From assembly GCF_024323335.1 (NCBI RefSeq), contig NC_066585.1:177199149-177263148 (forward strand): DNA of 64,000 nucleotides. The letters are read 5' to 3'. Below the pieces are notes generated by a model, which saw nothing but the letters and a program-made list of their open reading frames with translations, made no database searches and had not been told where the DNA came from. Origin of the DNA: Lathyrus oleraceus. Taxonomy: Eukaryota > Streptophyta > Magnoliopsida > Fabales > Fabaceae. Position numbers and translations under genes: made by a program. Numbering within the stretch: the stretch's first letter is position 1; each line of letters starts with the position of its first letter. Positions 31,121 to 44,608 of this stretch are shown here, piece by piece.

Positions 31121-34100
31121 TCATTCTGGGTAATTTTCAATTTTTAAATGTTTCATAATGAATGAGAATCTATCTTCAACAAGGGGTTTTGTGAAGATAT
31201 CAGCCCATTGGTGGTATGTATCTATGAATTTTAATGAAATTACCCCTTTCTGAACATAGTCTCTGATAAAATGATGTTTTATTTCTATGTGCTTTGCTCT
31301 GGAATGTAGAATAAGGTTCGTACTTAAACAAATAGCAGTAGTATTATCACAAAAGATAGGAACGTTACTCTCATATATCTGAATATCTTCTAGTTGATTC
31401 TTTATCCAGAGCATCTGAGTAGTGCATAATGAAGCTGATATATATTATGCTTCTGTAGTAGAAAGTGCAATGGTTGATTGTCTTTTGTTGGACTAAGATA
31501 TAAGACTGTTTCCCAGGAACTGACAGTTTCCATATGTGCTTTTACGTTCCATTCTGTCTCCTGCATAATCTGCATCACAATATCCAGAGATCCTATACTC
31601 TGATGTTTTCTCATACATCAGGTCAATGTTAGGTGTTCCCTTCAGATACCTTAGGATTATCTTAACTACTGTTAAATGAGATTCCCTTGGGTCTGATTGG
31701 AATCTGGCAGAGAGACATACACTAAAAAGAATATCTGGTCGTGTAGCCGTCAGATAGAGAAGAAAGCCTATCATACCACGATAGAGCTTGTGACAAACCT
31801 TTTGACTTCTTCTTTCTCCAGAATGCAGGTTGGATGCATGGGTGTCTTTGCTGGTTTGCATTTTGACATTTCAAATTTCTTCAGAATGTCTTTTATGTAT
31901 TTACTTTGGTATACATATGTGGCTTATGAAGCTTAATTAATTTGAATTCCCAGAAAGAATTTTAGTTCTTGCATCAAACTAATTTTAAATTCTGTCTGCC
32001 TTAACTCAGAGAATTCTTGACAAACAGAGGGGTTAGTTGAACCAAAAATTATATCATCAACGTATACCTGACATATCATGAGATCATTTCTAATGTTTTT
32101 ACAGAAAAGTGTAGAGTCAACCTTTCCTCTAATAAAGTCATGTTCCAGAAGAATGGTGCTTAGTCTTTCATACCAAGCTCTAGGAGCTTGTTTTAGACCA
32201 TACAAAGATTTTTTCAATTTAAAAACATGTTATGGACATTTAGGGTTTTCAAAACCTAGAGGTTGGTGAACATAAACTTCTTCTGAAATATAACCATTTA
32301 GAAATTCGCTCTTGACATCCATCTGATATAATTTGATGGAATGATTTACAGCGAATGATACAAGTAAGTGAATAGATTCTAACTTGGCGAATGGAGCAAA
32401 GGTTCCGTTGTAGTCAATTCCTTCTTGTTGACTGAACCCTTGTGCTACCAGTCGTGCTTTATTTCTGACTACGTCTCCCTTTTCATTTAGTTTGTTTCTG
32501 AATACCCATATTGTTCCAATAATGTGGGTTCCTTTTGGCTTTGGAACCAGATTCCAGGCGTCATTCTTAATGAATTGATCAAGTTCTTCTTTCATTGCCA
32601 GAATCCAGTCATTATCTTGAAGTGCCTCATCACAGGAAGTGGGCTCAATCATAGACACTAATCCCAAAGGAGTTTCTCCAGATACTTTGAATGTAGACCT
32701 TGTTCTGACAGGTTCATCCTTGTTTCCCATAATCAAATCTATAGAGATGTTTGGACGATTTCTTGATCTTTTCTGAATAGTTGAGATTTCAGTTGTTTCT
32801 GGATTTTTCTTTTCAGCTTCCTCAGATTCTGTAGTCTTTTCGTTAGAACCTGCAAGAGTTATCTCCAGATCTGCAGGTTTTTCAACCAGCTTTGACTTTT
32901 CAGAGTCAAGCTTATCATCAAATATGACATGTATTGATTCTTCTATAATTTTGGTTTCTGTGTTGTATACTCTGTAGCCCTTAGAATGCTCTGAGTATCC
33001 TAACATAATACCTTTTTGTGCTTTTGAATCAAACTTATTCAGATGTTCTTTAGTATTAAGAATAAAACATGAGCATCCAAAAGGATGGAAGTAAGAAATG
33101 TTGGGTTTTCTTCCCTTACACAGCTCATAAGGAGTCTTCTCCTGAATAGGTCTTACAAAGATTCTATTTTGAATATAGCACGCTGTATTTACTGCTTCAG
33201 CCCAAAAGTGCTTAGCCACATTTGTTTTGTTAATCATGGTTCTGGCCATTTCTTGGAGTGTCATATTCTTCCTTTCTACAACCCCATTTTGTTGTGGAGT
33301 TCTAGGACAGGAGAAATCATGGGATATTCCATTTGTATCAAAGAGTTCCTCAAAGAACTTATTTTCAAATTTGCCACCATGATCACTTCTGACTCTGATA
33401 ATTTTAGAGTCAAATTCATTTTGCACTTTAGAACAGAAGCTAGTGAATACAAAGTGTGACTCATTCTTGTGCTTTAGAAAATTTACCCATGTCCAACGAC
33501 TAAAATCATCAATAATAACCACTCCATACTTCTTTCCATTGACAGAAGCTGTCTTAACAGGTCCAAATAAGTAAACGTGAAGAAGTTCCAGAGGCTTGGA
33601 AGTAGAAATAAAAATTTCTTTTTAAAAGAAGTTTTTGAAAATTTTCCTTTCTGACATGCCTCACACAGAGCATCTAAAGAGAACTTCATTTTAGGTAGAC
33701 CTCTAACTAACTCGAGTTTATTTAGCTGATAAATCCTTCTCATGCTAATGTGGCCCAAGCGTCTATGCCATACCCATTGCTCTTTGTTTACAGATATTAA
33801 ACATTTTACATTTTGATCTTTTAGATCTGAAAGATTAATTTTGTAAATGTTGTTTTTCCTCTTGCCAGTGAATAAAACTGTTCCATTGTTCTGATTTATT
33901 GTTTTACATGTTTTTTAATTAAAGATTATATCATAACCGTTGTCACTTAATTGACTTATTGATAACGGGTTATGCATTAATCCTTCTACATAGAGAACAT
34001 CAGATACAGAGGGAAGATATCCATTACCAATAGTTCTAGAGCCTCTAATTCTTCCTTTCTGATTTCCTCTGAAACCTACGAAGCCAACATCTTTAAGTTC

Positions 34101-34205
34101 CAAGCTTTGGAACATATTCTTTCTTCCCATCATGTGTCGCGAGCATCCAGAGTCCAGGTACCATGATTGGTGTCTTAACTCTGCTACATAGGATATCTGC
34201 AACAT
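31121..34205 (-). pseudogene. copia pol of element A: protease, integrase, RT, RNase H (broken)
   Basis: Protease with WYLDSGCSRHMM is at about 34150-34190. The GAG-pre-integrase zinc finger (H..H..C..C, ending CEACQKGK) is at 33758-33640. Integrase core has Asp in VIIDDFSRW, Asp in RSDHGG and Glu in NGVVERKN (33522-33270). RT has LYQMDVKSEFLNG (about 32310), LKQAPRAWYERL (about 32190) and an intact YVDDIIFGS (about 32055). RNase H ends with HIEIKHHFIRD and TKPLVEDRF near 31130. A frameshift near 33615, a stop at 32230-32232, a frameshift between 31933 and 31861 and stops near 31493 and 31450 show that it is inactive. Confidence 0.88.
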
Positions 34206-34560
34206 AAACTATTTTATCCTTTGGTACCCAGAATCTTTTGGGTCCTTTGTAATTAGTTCTCCCAGAGTTTCTTGAAACTTTGGGTTTTCTAGCATTTGTA
34301 AAATTTTATTTTTGTGCATGTGTGTAGTGATAAGAAAATGCGGATTTAGGTTTATCATCTACAGAAGATATGTGTTTGTCTTCATTAGAATCATATCACA
34401 TTCCTCTTTTCTTATTTTGACTGACTCCATAAATCATAGAGGCCATTATGCTTCTTTCTATCCCATTTTTCAAAAACTTTTGAAAAGCCTTTTCATATTC
34501 ATATATAATTGTGTTAGAAGTCCGTGGGGCTTGAGATAAAGCTTCTTCAAGTTTTATACA

Positions 34561-34891
34561 TTATTTATTTGTAGATTCTTTTTCTCTTTCCAAAATCAGA
34601 ATGTCATTTTTTAATTCAGAAACTTTTATCTCAAGCTTATCACATTCTTTAATGGTTCCTTCAAGAACCCTTTTTAAAGCTTTAAATTTTTGTCGAAGAT
34701 TCTGATATGAGTTTAGAGATTCAGGTAGGCAAGATTCAAGGTCAGAGCGAGACAAATCAGAAAATACCTCTTCAGGTTCAGATTCTCTTTCTGATGAGCT
34801 TCCAGATGTGGTAGCCATGACTGCAACATTTGCTTGTTCTTCTTCAGAGTCTGATTTTGAGGCATCAGATTCAGAGTCATCCCAGGTGGCT
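34561..34891 (-). pseudogene. C-terminal gag remnant of copia element A
   Basis: An acidic, Ser-rich segment (SESDASKSDSEEE type) is followed by a Glu/Lys/Leu-rich coiled-coil segment, which is the usual end of SIRE-type gag between the zinc knuckle and protease. Upstream gag, including the CCHC knuckle, is missing because an Ogre LTR starts at 34892 directly after the TWDD block. Confidence 0.65.
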
Positions 34892-35524
34892 GTAAGACCC
34901 CAATTTTGACCCTAAGATCCCTCATGCTATCTTATCATATGCATTAGCATTGGGATCACACCTTGACATCCTCCTTACCCCTCATTCATTGGGTTTGCAT
35001 TGGGAGAGATCACCAAGCACATTTTATTGTATCATACTTCATTTTTATTTATTTACTAACCAAAATACCAAAAATATGTCAATGTATAGCTTGTTAATTT
35101 TGTAGGTAGTGTGTATGCTCACCTATGCTCCATCAAGCTCATATATAGGGTTCAAGACCCTCAATGCAAGGAGATCAATAAAGAAATGGTTTACTAAGGC
35201 TCTAAATATCATATATGGATCCCCTTGATCTTCACATGTTATTTTGATCAAGAAATCATCAAGAGTTTGCAGTTTGTTTGCCTTGGAAACCCTAATTCAT
35301 CTAGGTATCTTGTGTGACTTCTTCAACAAGTTTCTTCAACAATTGATCAAATATTTCAAGGGATACTTCACATTACATCATATTATGCATATATGATCCT
35401 CCATGAGTCCCAAAAGTCAAGAGAATATCAAGCTAGCAAGTTGGTCCTTGGAGGTTGACCAGAGGAAATCAACTAATCAAGACTGGGGTTCCCTAAACCA
35501 TATCTCCTACAATTTTTATCATAT
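34892..35524 (+). mobile_element. First 633 bp of an Ogre-type LTR, cut by another Ogre
   Basis: Starts TGTAAGACCCCAATTTTGAC and follows the LTR at 1133 over its first 630 bp or so with many small differences. It then stops abruptly at 35524, where the end of a minus-oriented LTR of the same family begins. The remainder of this LTR should lie beyond the right edge of the window. Confidence 0.8.
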
Positions 35525-38500
35525 TGTAGTGGTAAATTTATGATCATCAAGTTATGGATAAGCTAGAGATCAAATAACAAGAGTCACCATCGTGCTTTTA
35601 TTGTTTCCAAGGGAAAAAGGGAAAAAGTACGAACAAAACCCAAAAGTAAAAAGTTTTCAAATCAAAACTAATAAAATGTTAGAGATTATAGGTAAGGGGG
35701 TTGGTTACACAGAGGGAAGGTGTTAGCACCCAAAGTGTCCTAGGTACTCCTAGGGAGCCCTTTTTGTGTGCATATGTATTTGTACAAAATGATGTTTACA
35801 AACAAAAATAGAATGGGGGATGAGAAAAGAATTCATTAATTATATTTTTGTGTTTGGCAAGACCTTCGGTCTTGTGCCTACGTGCCAACATATAAATGAG
35901 GGATCAAAACCTCGTAGTTTGTGATACAAATTTCAAAGTGGATGCATTGCTTTTAACAAAAATTAAGTTTGAAAGGCACAAAGGCCTAAAAATGGTTTGA
36001 ATGAGTTAGTTCTTTTTGGATTTTTGAAAGTTTAAGTCAAGTATAGTTAAGTTTATTTACAAGTTTGACTTAAGAAAAGAAGTTTGAAAATGCAATGGCA
36101 TAAGGCCAAAGTTTCTATCTTTTTTTGCAAAAGTGGTCAAAGTTTAGAACAAAATAAGTTCAATCAAAGAAGGTTTTGAAAAAGAGAGGGAGAGATTTTG
36201 AAATTAAAGAAGTGGGGAGAAGATGAAAAGACTAATCCTATGTACAAAATTAAAAGTTTAGAGTTGAAAAAATCTGACCAAATGGGTAGCAATCCAATAG
36301 ACAAGAATGTCAATAGAAACCCAGAATTCCCTTGGACTTTTAGAATCAAGCAACACACAAATGCATAATTATATTATCTTGAAGAGCAAGGCATCAAATA
36401 AAGATGGCCACATCCAAGCTTATCCATTCCATGATCTTCCTCAAAGTAGCCCCTATAACAGATGAACTTCACAAGTCACAGGTTCAAAATAACAGCCTCA
36501 CAATGATCATGTTGCAGATGAACTCAGAGGGATCTTGAATGATGTATCAGATGAAGTTTCAAATTGCAAGCATTTGGTTTCTCAAAAAGTTGGCATTGGC
36601 CAAGTCCTTTAGCATAGGAATGTTTCCTAAATTCTAAGTCCATTTGTCCAAGATCAAACCAACAGTCCACACAAAAGTTTTTTAGGGTTTTTGTTGTTAT
36701 TATGTACATTAATGGTCAAAGACCACACAAACAAGCAAAATATACACAAAACAAAGTATATCACACAATATGGTCCAAGTGGACAAAGTGAAAATTGCAT
36801 TAACATAAACAATTAGAATGATATGAATAATGGCAAAGGTATAAAAGCTAGAATTAAATGGCATTAAAGTAAATGGCTTGAAATTAAAAGTTAGTAGTTA
36901 ATAGGTTAGAAGTTAGTATTGTTTTGTTTTTGCTTTTCATTCTTAGACATTCTTTGGAGAACACTCAACCCACTTATCACAAGCATGAATCCTTGAGCCA
37001 AAACATCTTCCAAAGGAAGGAAAGAAGGTCAAGTTTCCACACAATACCATGAAAGAGGGGAGACTTACAATCTCACTAACTAGAATGCTATGCCTTTTAT
37101 GTCACAAATTTAGCGCTATGTTAAGCAATCGTAATTGGACTTATGTAGAAGTCACAACTATTTGAGGCCGAGCAATAGAATTTTGGTGTTAATGCATGTT
37201 AGAGACATAGTATTATGAACTATGCTCATGAAATATACCACACACAAAAAGAATATGCAAAAGGTGTGGCCTAATCTCATTCATACTCATGTTAATTTTT
37301 CAATCAACTAGCTTTAGGACTTTGAGATATCATAGGCCAAATGAGATGAATGCATAAAGAAGGGGAATGAGATGAAGAGGGAGGGGAATAAATGAAATCT
37401 CAAATTGATCAAAGGAGGACATTTACCAAATTAATATCATTCATTCATTTTAGGAGATGGAATGTACATTCCATCAATCCCCTAAATCCAATGATATTAA
37501 CTTGACAAAGTCAAATCAACCTTGATCAAGACCCAACAACAATAGTCAAACACAAACAAGTCACCACAATTGGTCAACGAAATTATTTGGCATTTATTCC
37601 AATTAAAAATACTAATATAATGCATTTAAATTAAATATGGTTGGTCAAATTCCTAAAACCTCATCAGAACACCAAATAAATGGCCATGAGATTTGAAATT
37701 CTGGTATTAGATATAAGATGTCGAAGGTAATGTCACGACACTAATATCTGGTAATAAACAATGGATTAAACAAAACAGAATGGTAAAACGAATAACACAA
37801 GCAATTGTTAACCCAGTTCGGTGCAACTCACCTACGTCTGGGGGCTACCAAGCCAGGAAGGAAATTCACTAAAATAGAATTAGTTCAAAGACTCTCCGTA
37901 CACTTCAACAAGTTACAGTCTTTATCACCTAATCTCTACCCGTGCAACTTCTACCTAAGCACTATTAGATATGAGAACCCACTCACTTCCCTTACAATCA
38001 CACACCAGTGATTTTAAACAACAATCCCTTGTGAAAATAAAATACTTTTCAATTACACACTCTTGATTTTACTTCATATTTTCAATCAAGAAGACACACT
38101 CTTGATCTTGCTTCAAAGCTTTGATCAAGAAGACACACTCTTGATCTTGCTTCACAGCTTTGATCAAGAAGACACACACTCTTGCTTAACAACTTTAGAG
38201 TGACAAGTTACAACCACAAATCAGTCCAATTCAATCATCAATGGATGACTTGAATGACCTATAAGTCTTACGACTAAACAGACTCAAACCCTAGCTCTCT
38301 CTCTATATTTCGCTCAGTCTTGGTTGTGTATTCAAACAGGTTTTCTAAGTCCCTTTTTATAGAAGCATCCAGCTGGGCTTGGACATCTTGAAAACCCTAA
38401 ATCTATTTTCCAATCAAATCTTTTTATAACAGCTGTATAGATATCCTTGGAAAATAAGTGAATCTGGTTGTAATCCATGATTGAATGCGCCAGCTAGCCA

Positions 38501-41462
38501 TATCTTCAATCATCTAAAGATTGCCATTAATTGTGCAATCACAAAACACCAAACATTCATACTGAATGTTCTGTGTACAGGATGTCATGACATCGGGTCT
38601 GACATCCTGGAAAAATCCTGCATAATCCAATAATTCCTTTTATAACTTCCAGCAGGTACAACCATATCAGATGCCATGACATTGTGTATGTCACCTGAAA
38701 CAATCATGCATGAACATGTCTTTCATCTAAGCTCCAGCAGGTACATCCAATATCAGAAGCCTTGTCATTGTATGTGGCATTCTGAAACAATCCTGCATGC
38801 ACATGTTCTTGAACTCCAACAGGTACATAGGATATCTCATGTTAAGACATCACACATGACATCTTGTGAACACTCTTTGTTTTACCAAAATTGCTGCCAA
38901 CACTTAGAATCAACAAGATTTATCATAGGTCAAACAAGGTCAAAGGACGTTGGAGAAAAAAATTCAGAATTTTCAAAGACTTAAAAGTATTTTTAAACAA
39001 TTAAAAACAAATGAAAAATCAATTAAATCATGAAAAATATTAATAATGATCCAAAAAATAATTTTAATTCAGAATATGAAAGCAGAAAATATTTGAATTT
39101 TTTTGGTGAAACTCTCATATTTTTTGGATCAATATTAAAATTAATACGAATTAATGAAAATAAAGCAATTAAAAGGAAATTAAAATAATCAGAAAAAACG
39201 TGGACCACTTGATCTCCCTCATTAATTGAGGTGGTAGATCAAGTGGCCACCAGCGCGTGTTCCATGTGGTCTCTAGTCAACTGAGCAGCAGGTGTGGTAA
39301 TTAGAAACAACGCTCAGGATTAAAACAATTTAAATGGATCATATGGTTGCAGACGTGCCAACACACGGCCGGAGCTGTAGCTCCGATCTTCTTTTCTGGT
39401 GGACCTCACCGGACTGATCCACCTTCAAGCATCACCAGAATAAAAAAGGAGGACATGATCTGAAAGGAAAAATGGCATAGATCACGAATATCACCATAAT
39501 TTTGACTAACTCCTCACATATAGAAAGATATGAGGAGTTGAAATTTGAGGTATGTCAACCGAGTTGCTTCAATTTGACCTCTAAGTAACTCAATCTTCTT
39601 GCCTACATTGGTAGGACTTCATACAACCAAAGAATCAAAAGAATTGAGCAAGATTGAGAGAGAATCGAAGAGATGAAGTTTTTTGAAAATTACCTTCAAT
39701 GTAATGCAATTATTGATGTTTCTTGCTCCAAACACGATCTGATCACACTTGAGAAGCTAGCAGGAAGTGATTGATGAGGTTGCAAGGCTTTGGATCCTGG
39801 AGTTTTTGAATCTCCAACAGTTAAGATTCAAACTCAAATTTCAAGTTGAAATTTATCAGGTTTTCCTTTGGAATGAGAGGGTTTCAATGGGGGGCAAAGT
39901 TGGCGTGCAAGGTATGTTTAATTCTGATGCTAGAGGTCTCTATTTATAGCTGCAGCTCATGATATTTGCACCTTCAAATTCACTTTCCAAAATTGGCAAT
40001 TGATGATGCATGCGTTCATGGGCGTGTACAGGCCCATGAGATTATTGCTTAAGGTCCACAAATGAGTGTAAGAGGGTCTGGAATCAACTTGGATTGCAAG
40101 GCAAGTGTGTGTAAAGATTTGAAGTTTGATCTTTGTCAAATGATGATACCGTGTTCATTCCATGCGCAGCCCTAGCAATTCTTGTCCAAAATGGATGAAC
40201 TTGGACTTTTTGGAAAGTTTAGATCAAGAGGAACAACTTTCATGTTCAACACTTTTCTATTTGGAGATTGTATCATGATGAATTTTGAGGTGGAAGTTTT
40301 GAAATTTCAACATGTTGAAACTTTTTCTAGGTGTCAAGCCATATATCTCAATATTCTACCTTGCTTAACGTTTTATGTGAGCTTCAAATAAGAAAAGTGT
40401 ATTCATCAAAGTTGTATCTCTTTCAAATACCTTCAAAATGGTCACCAATTTCATGTCATTTGGATTTGAAATGATAGAGTTATGCATTTTTGAAGTTTGG
40501 AAAAATCACTTGTTCAATGGTATAGGTCAAAAGTGACATATAATGTAGCCTCATATCACATGCTCATAAAAGTTGAATTAGCTCTCACTCCAAACATCAA
40601 AGTTTAATCAGACATCTTGAATTTGATTGTGCAAATTGGAAATATTTCATCTCATAAAAATTGAGCAAGTTATGGCCTTGGGAAGTTGACTTTCAAATTA
40701 GGGTTTAAACAAAGTGACCTATAATGTTTCAACATAGAAAATGATTTTCCTAGCAAAACTAGCTCTAGGTCTCAACATGAAATTTGTTTGGAATGTCATA
40801 TACAATAACTTTACTCTTGGAAGCATTTTCATATGGTGAAATGTAGGAGATAGGGTCTAGGAATACCCAATTTTGATCAGATGAATTCATCTGGCCAACC
40901 ACCATCAACCAACTTGCTAACCTTCAATTCTCTTGACTCTCTAGGCTCATGGTAGATCATATATGCATAAGATGATGAAATTTGAAGTTCCCCTTGAGAA
41001 ATTTGATCAGTTGGTGGGATAGCTTGTTGGATAAGTTACTCAAGATACTTAGTTAAACTAGGGTTTCCAAGGCAAATCACCCTCAAACTCTTGAAGAGAA
41101 CTTGATCAATATAACATGTAGTAATCATTGGGACTCATATATGATGCCCATAACCATTCTTGCATTAATTAATGGTTGTGCTATTTGTCACGAGGGTCTC
41201 AAACCCTAGATATGAACTTGATAGATCAATGGGATCATGCCCTACCTACAAAAGAGTTAGGCAAATACAAAGACATATTTTTGGTATTTTGGTTAGTAAA
41301 ATGATAATATACAAGTATGATACAATCACAAAATGCTTGGTGGTCTCTCCTAAAACAAACCCAATGAAAGAGGGGTAAGGAGGATGCCAAGGTATGATCC
41401 CAATTCTAATGCTTATGATGAAAGTGCATGAGGGATCTTAGGGTCAAAATTGGGGTCTTACA
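35525..41462 (-). mobile_element. 3' LTR of the minus-strand Ogre (about 4.7 kb plus inserted solo LTR)
   Basis: On the minus strand it starts at 41462 (TGTAAGACC) and ends at 35525 (CTACA). It aligns with the LTR at 1133-5801. Without the 1222-bp solo LTR and its 5-bp duplication it is about 4711 bp, compared with 4669 bp. The TATA box is at 39941-39948. Confidence 0.88.
37694..38915 (-). mobile_element. Solo LTR (1222 bp, copia-like) inside the Ogre LTR
   Basis: Bounded by a perfect 5-bp target duplication AGATT (37689-37693 and 38916-38920), and the intact site is seen in the LTR at 1133-5801. On the minus strand it starts TGTTGATTC and ends AGAATTTCA. A TATA box lies at 38354-38361, and no PBS, PPT or coding sequence is present. 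The copia assignment rests on the general look of the sequence (a block around 37812-37850 common in legume copia LTRs) and is less sure than the solo-LTR call. Confidence 0.82.
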
Positions 41463-41476
41463 GATGCCCCTATTTA
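41463..41476 (-). other. Polypurine tract of the minus-strand Ogre
   Basis: AAATAGGGGCATC on the minus strand ends next to the LTR start at 41462. It is nearly the same as the tract at 1120-1132. Confidence 0.7.
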
Positions 41477-42030
41477 AGGACATTCTAACTGAGGAGGCGA
41501 AGGTTAAAATCTTCGTGTCGACTCAGTAGAATGGGCTTAAATAACAACATATAGAAACAAATTTTGGTCCCTAAGAGACCTCATGATGCATATGATATGA
41601 ATGCAAAAGTGAATTCTTTGTGGGGGAATATTGCCACAAAGGAAAAGAAATTAGAGACACCGAAAGTCCGCAGGAGTATAATACAATCCGTAAGGAAAAA
41701 TCACCAGGGAGACAGAGACTCTGGGGGATAAAAGGATTTATGCGTAGGTCAGGCTATGACTTAAGACTACTAGGGGACTCGAGGGATTCCATACAAACAT
41801 GGAAAAGACTCAGCCGTGGAACTAATAACATCTGCAGGGGATACGAGTAAGTCAGGATAAAAACTGAAATACTTGAATCATGCAGAGAAAACGATTTTGC
41901 TAAGGAAATGCGCACTCAACTCAATTGGGGAGAAATAAACTTCAACACAGGAGGAGCAAAAATCTATTATCTACTACATGTTACTGGGTGAGAAGATAAT
42001 AAAGATCTGACAGAGAGAACATCCGTCATC

Positions 42031-42800
42031 GGTTAGGATGAACATATCAAGGATGACTCGCTGGGAAACAATGGAAGGGAATATTCATTACCGGTTACTA
42101 GGTAAGAATAAGTTTTCCGGGGAAACTGCAGAAAATAGGATTTACAACTACCTGTTACTAGGCAGAAGACCAAAAGTGAGAATATATGTCATCGATTAGG
42201 ATGAACATATCAAGGATAGACTCAACAGGGAAGAAAATCCGTTATCGGTTAAGATGAACATATCAAGGATAGACTTGCCTGGGATTGTCAAGAAGGATAC
42301 CTGTCATCGGTTAAGATGAACATATCAAGGATAAACCAACTGAACAAAAAGTAGGAATTACATCTATCGAATGCTAGATAGAATACCATCAAAGAGAAAA
42401 TATGTCACCGGTTAGGATGAACATATCAAGGATAGACTCTGTGAGGAGATAAAATAGGAATTACATCTATCAGTTACTAGATAGAATACCAAGAGAGAGA
42501 ATCCGTCACTGGTTAAAGTGAACATATCAAGGATCAACTCTGCAGGGAGGAAAAAAGCAAGATTTACAACTACCGGTTACTGGGTAGAAGACCGCAAAGA
42601 GAAGGAAACACGTCATCGGTTAGGATGAACATATCAAGGATTAACTCTCTGGGAAACAAGAATAGGGATTACAACTACCTTTTTACTGGGTAGAATACCA
42701 AAAAGAGAATATTCGTCATCGATTAGGATGAACATATCAAGGATAGGCTCAAGCAGGGGAGAGAAAGATACCCGTCACCGGTTAGGGTGAACATATCAAG
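42031..42800 (-). repeat. Ogre 3' UTR: two interleaved families of short repeats
   Basis: On the + strand, module A (GGTTAGGATGAACATATCAA plus GGAT) occurs nine times with small changes, at about 42031, 42196, 42248, 42310, 42408, 42510, 42617, 42722 and 42779. Module B (TTACAACTACCGGTTACTGG type, followed by GTAGAAGACC) occurs at least five times between them. Spacing is irregular (about 50-105 bp). Ogre 3' UTRs are known to be hypervariable and to give rise to satellites in pea relatives. Confidence 0.85.
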
Positions 42801-43262
42801 GATATACTTCCCGGGGAATCAGATCCACTAGGGACTCTACCATTGGGAAAACCGGGGTACTTTTGCTGGGTATTAGGCAAGAAGTAACAAACTGCAAGCT
42901 AAGAAGAATATTACCAGTTACTGGGCAATAGACTCTTAGGGAACTTAAAGTATCTATCTAGGTAAGAGCTAGAAAGAAACAGTCAATCAAGACTCGACCC
43001 AATGAGGACATAACTCAAGGGGAGTGGTTCCATCCAGATAAACAACTGGGGAGGAAACTGAAGTAATAATCATCCACGAGGAAACAACTCAGTGGGGAAG
43101 AGGAGAAAGGTTAAAATCGTTTTGCCTAAGGGGCTGACACTCTACAATTGAGGGAGGACAGACACCGAAATTTGTGTGGGGATAAAGCACCGCCATCTAG
43201 GGAATAAGAATCTCAAACCAACAATTTAATCAAATATGTGAATATGCAAATATGAAATTATA

Positions 43263-44514
<1,252 letters not shown>

Positions 44515-44603
44515 CTGGACCGCCCTTTCGGGTTTTCAATCCACCGAGACACTCCTTTTTTGCCTAAGCCGCCCTTTCGGTTTTCAACTTAGTGAGATGT
44601 TCT
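44515..44603 (-). repeat. Two-copy motif directly after the Ogre pol stop
   Basis: On the minus strand the motif GAAAACCCGAAAGGGCGGTC followed by CAGGCAAAAA, and a variant with GGCGGCTTAGGC, occur in tandem about 50 bp apart just after the integrase stop. The same pair occurs at 61585-61665 in the other Ogre-type element. Confidence 0.75.
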
Positions 44604-44608
44604 TTTTT

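Larger units (their letters stand above)
25232..34891 (-). mobile_element. SIRE/Maximus-type Ty1/copia element (element A), 5' part missing
   Basis: From right to left on the minus strand: end of gag, protease, integrase, RT, RNase H, an env-like ORF, polypurine tract and 3' LTR. The order protease-integrase-RT is the copia order, and an env-like ORF after pol marks the SIRE/Maximus lineage. The 5' LTR and most of gag are missing, because an Ogre LTR begins at 34892 in the middle of gag. All ORFs carry stops or frameshifts, so the element is dead. Confidence 0.85.

Noticed and set aside
42031..42800. CRISPR-like array of evenly repeated units
   Set aside because: Spacing is irregular, units are degenerate, two unlike modules alternate, and the place is a plant retrotransposon 3' UTR.
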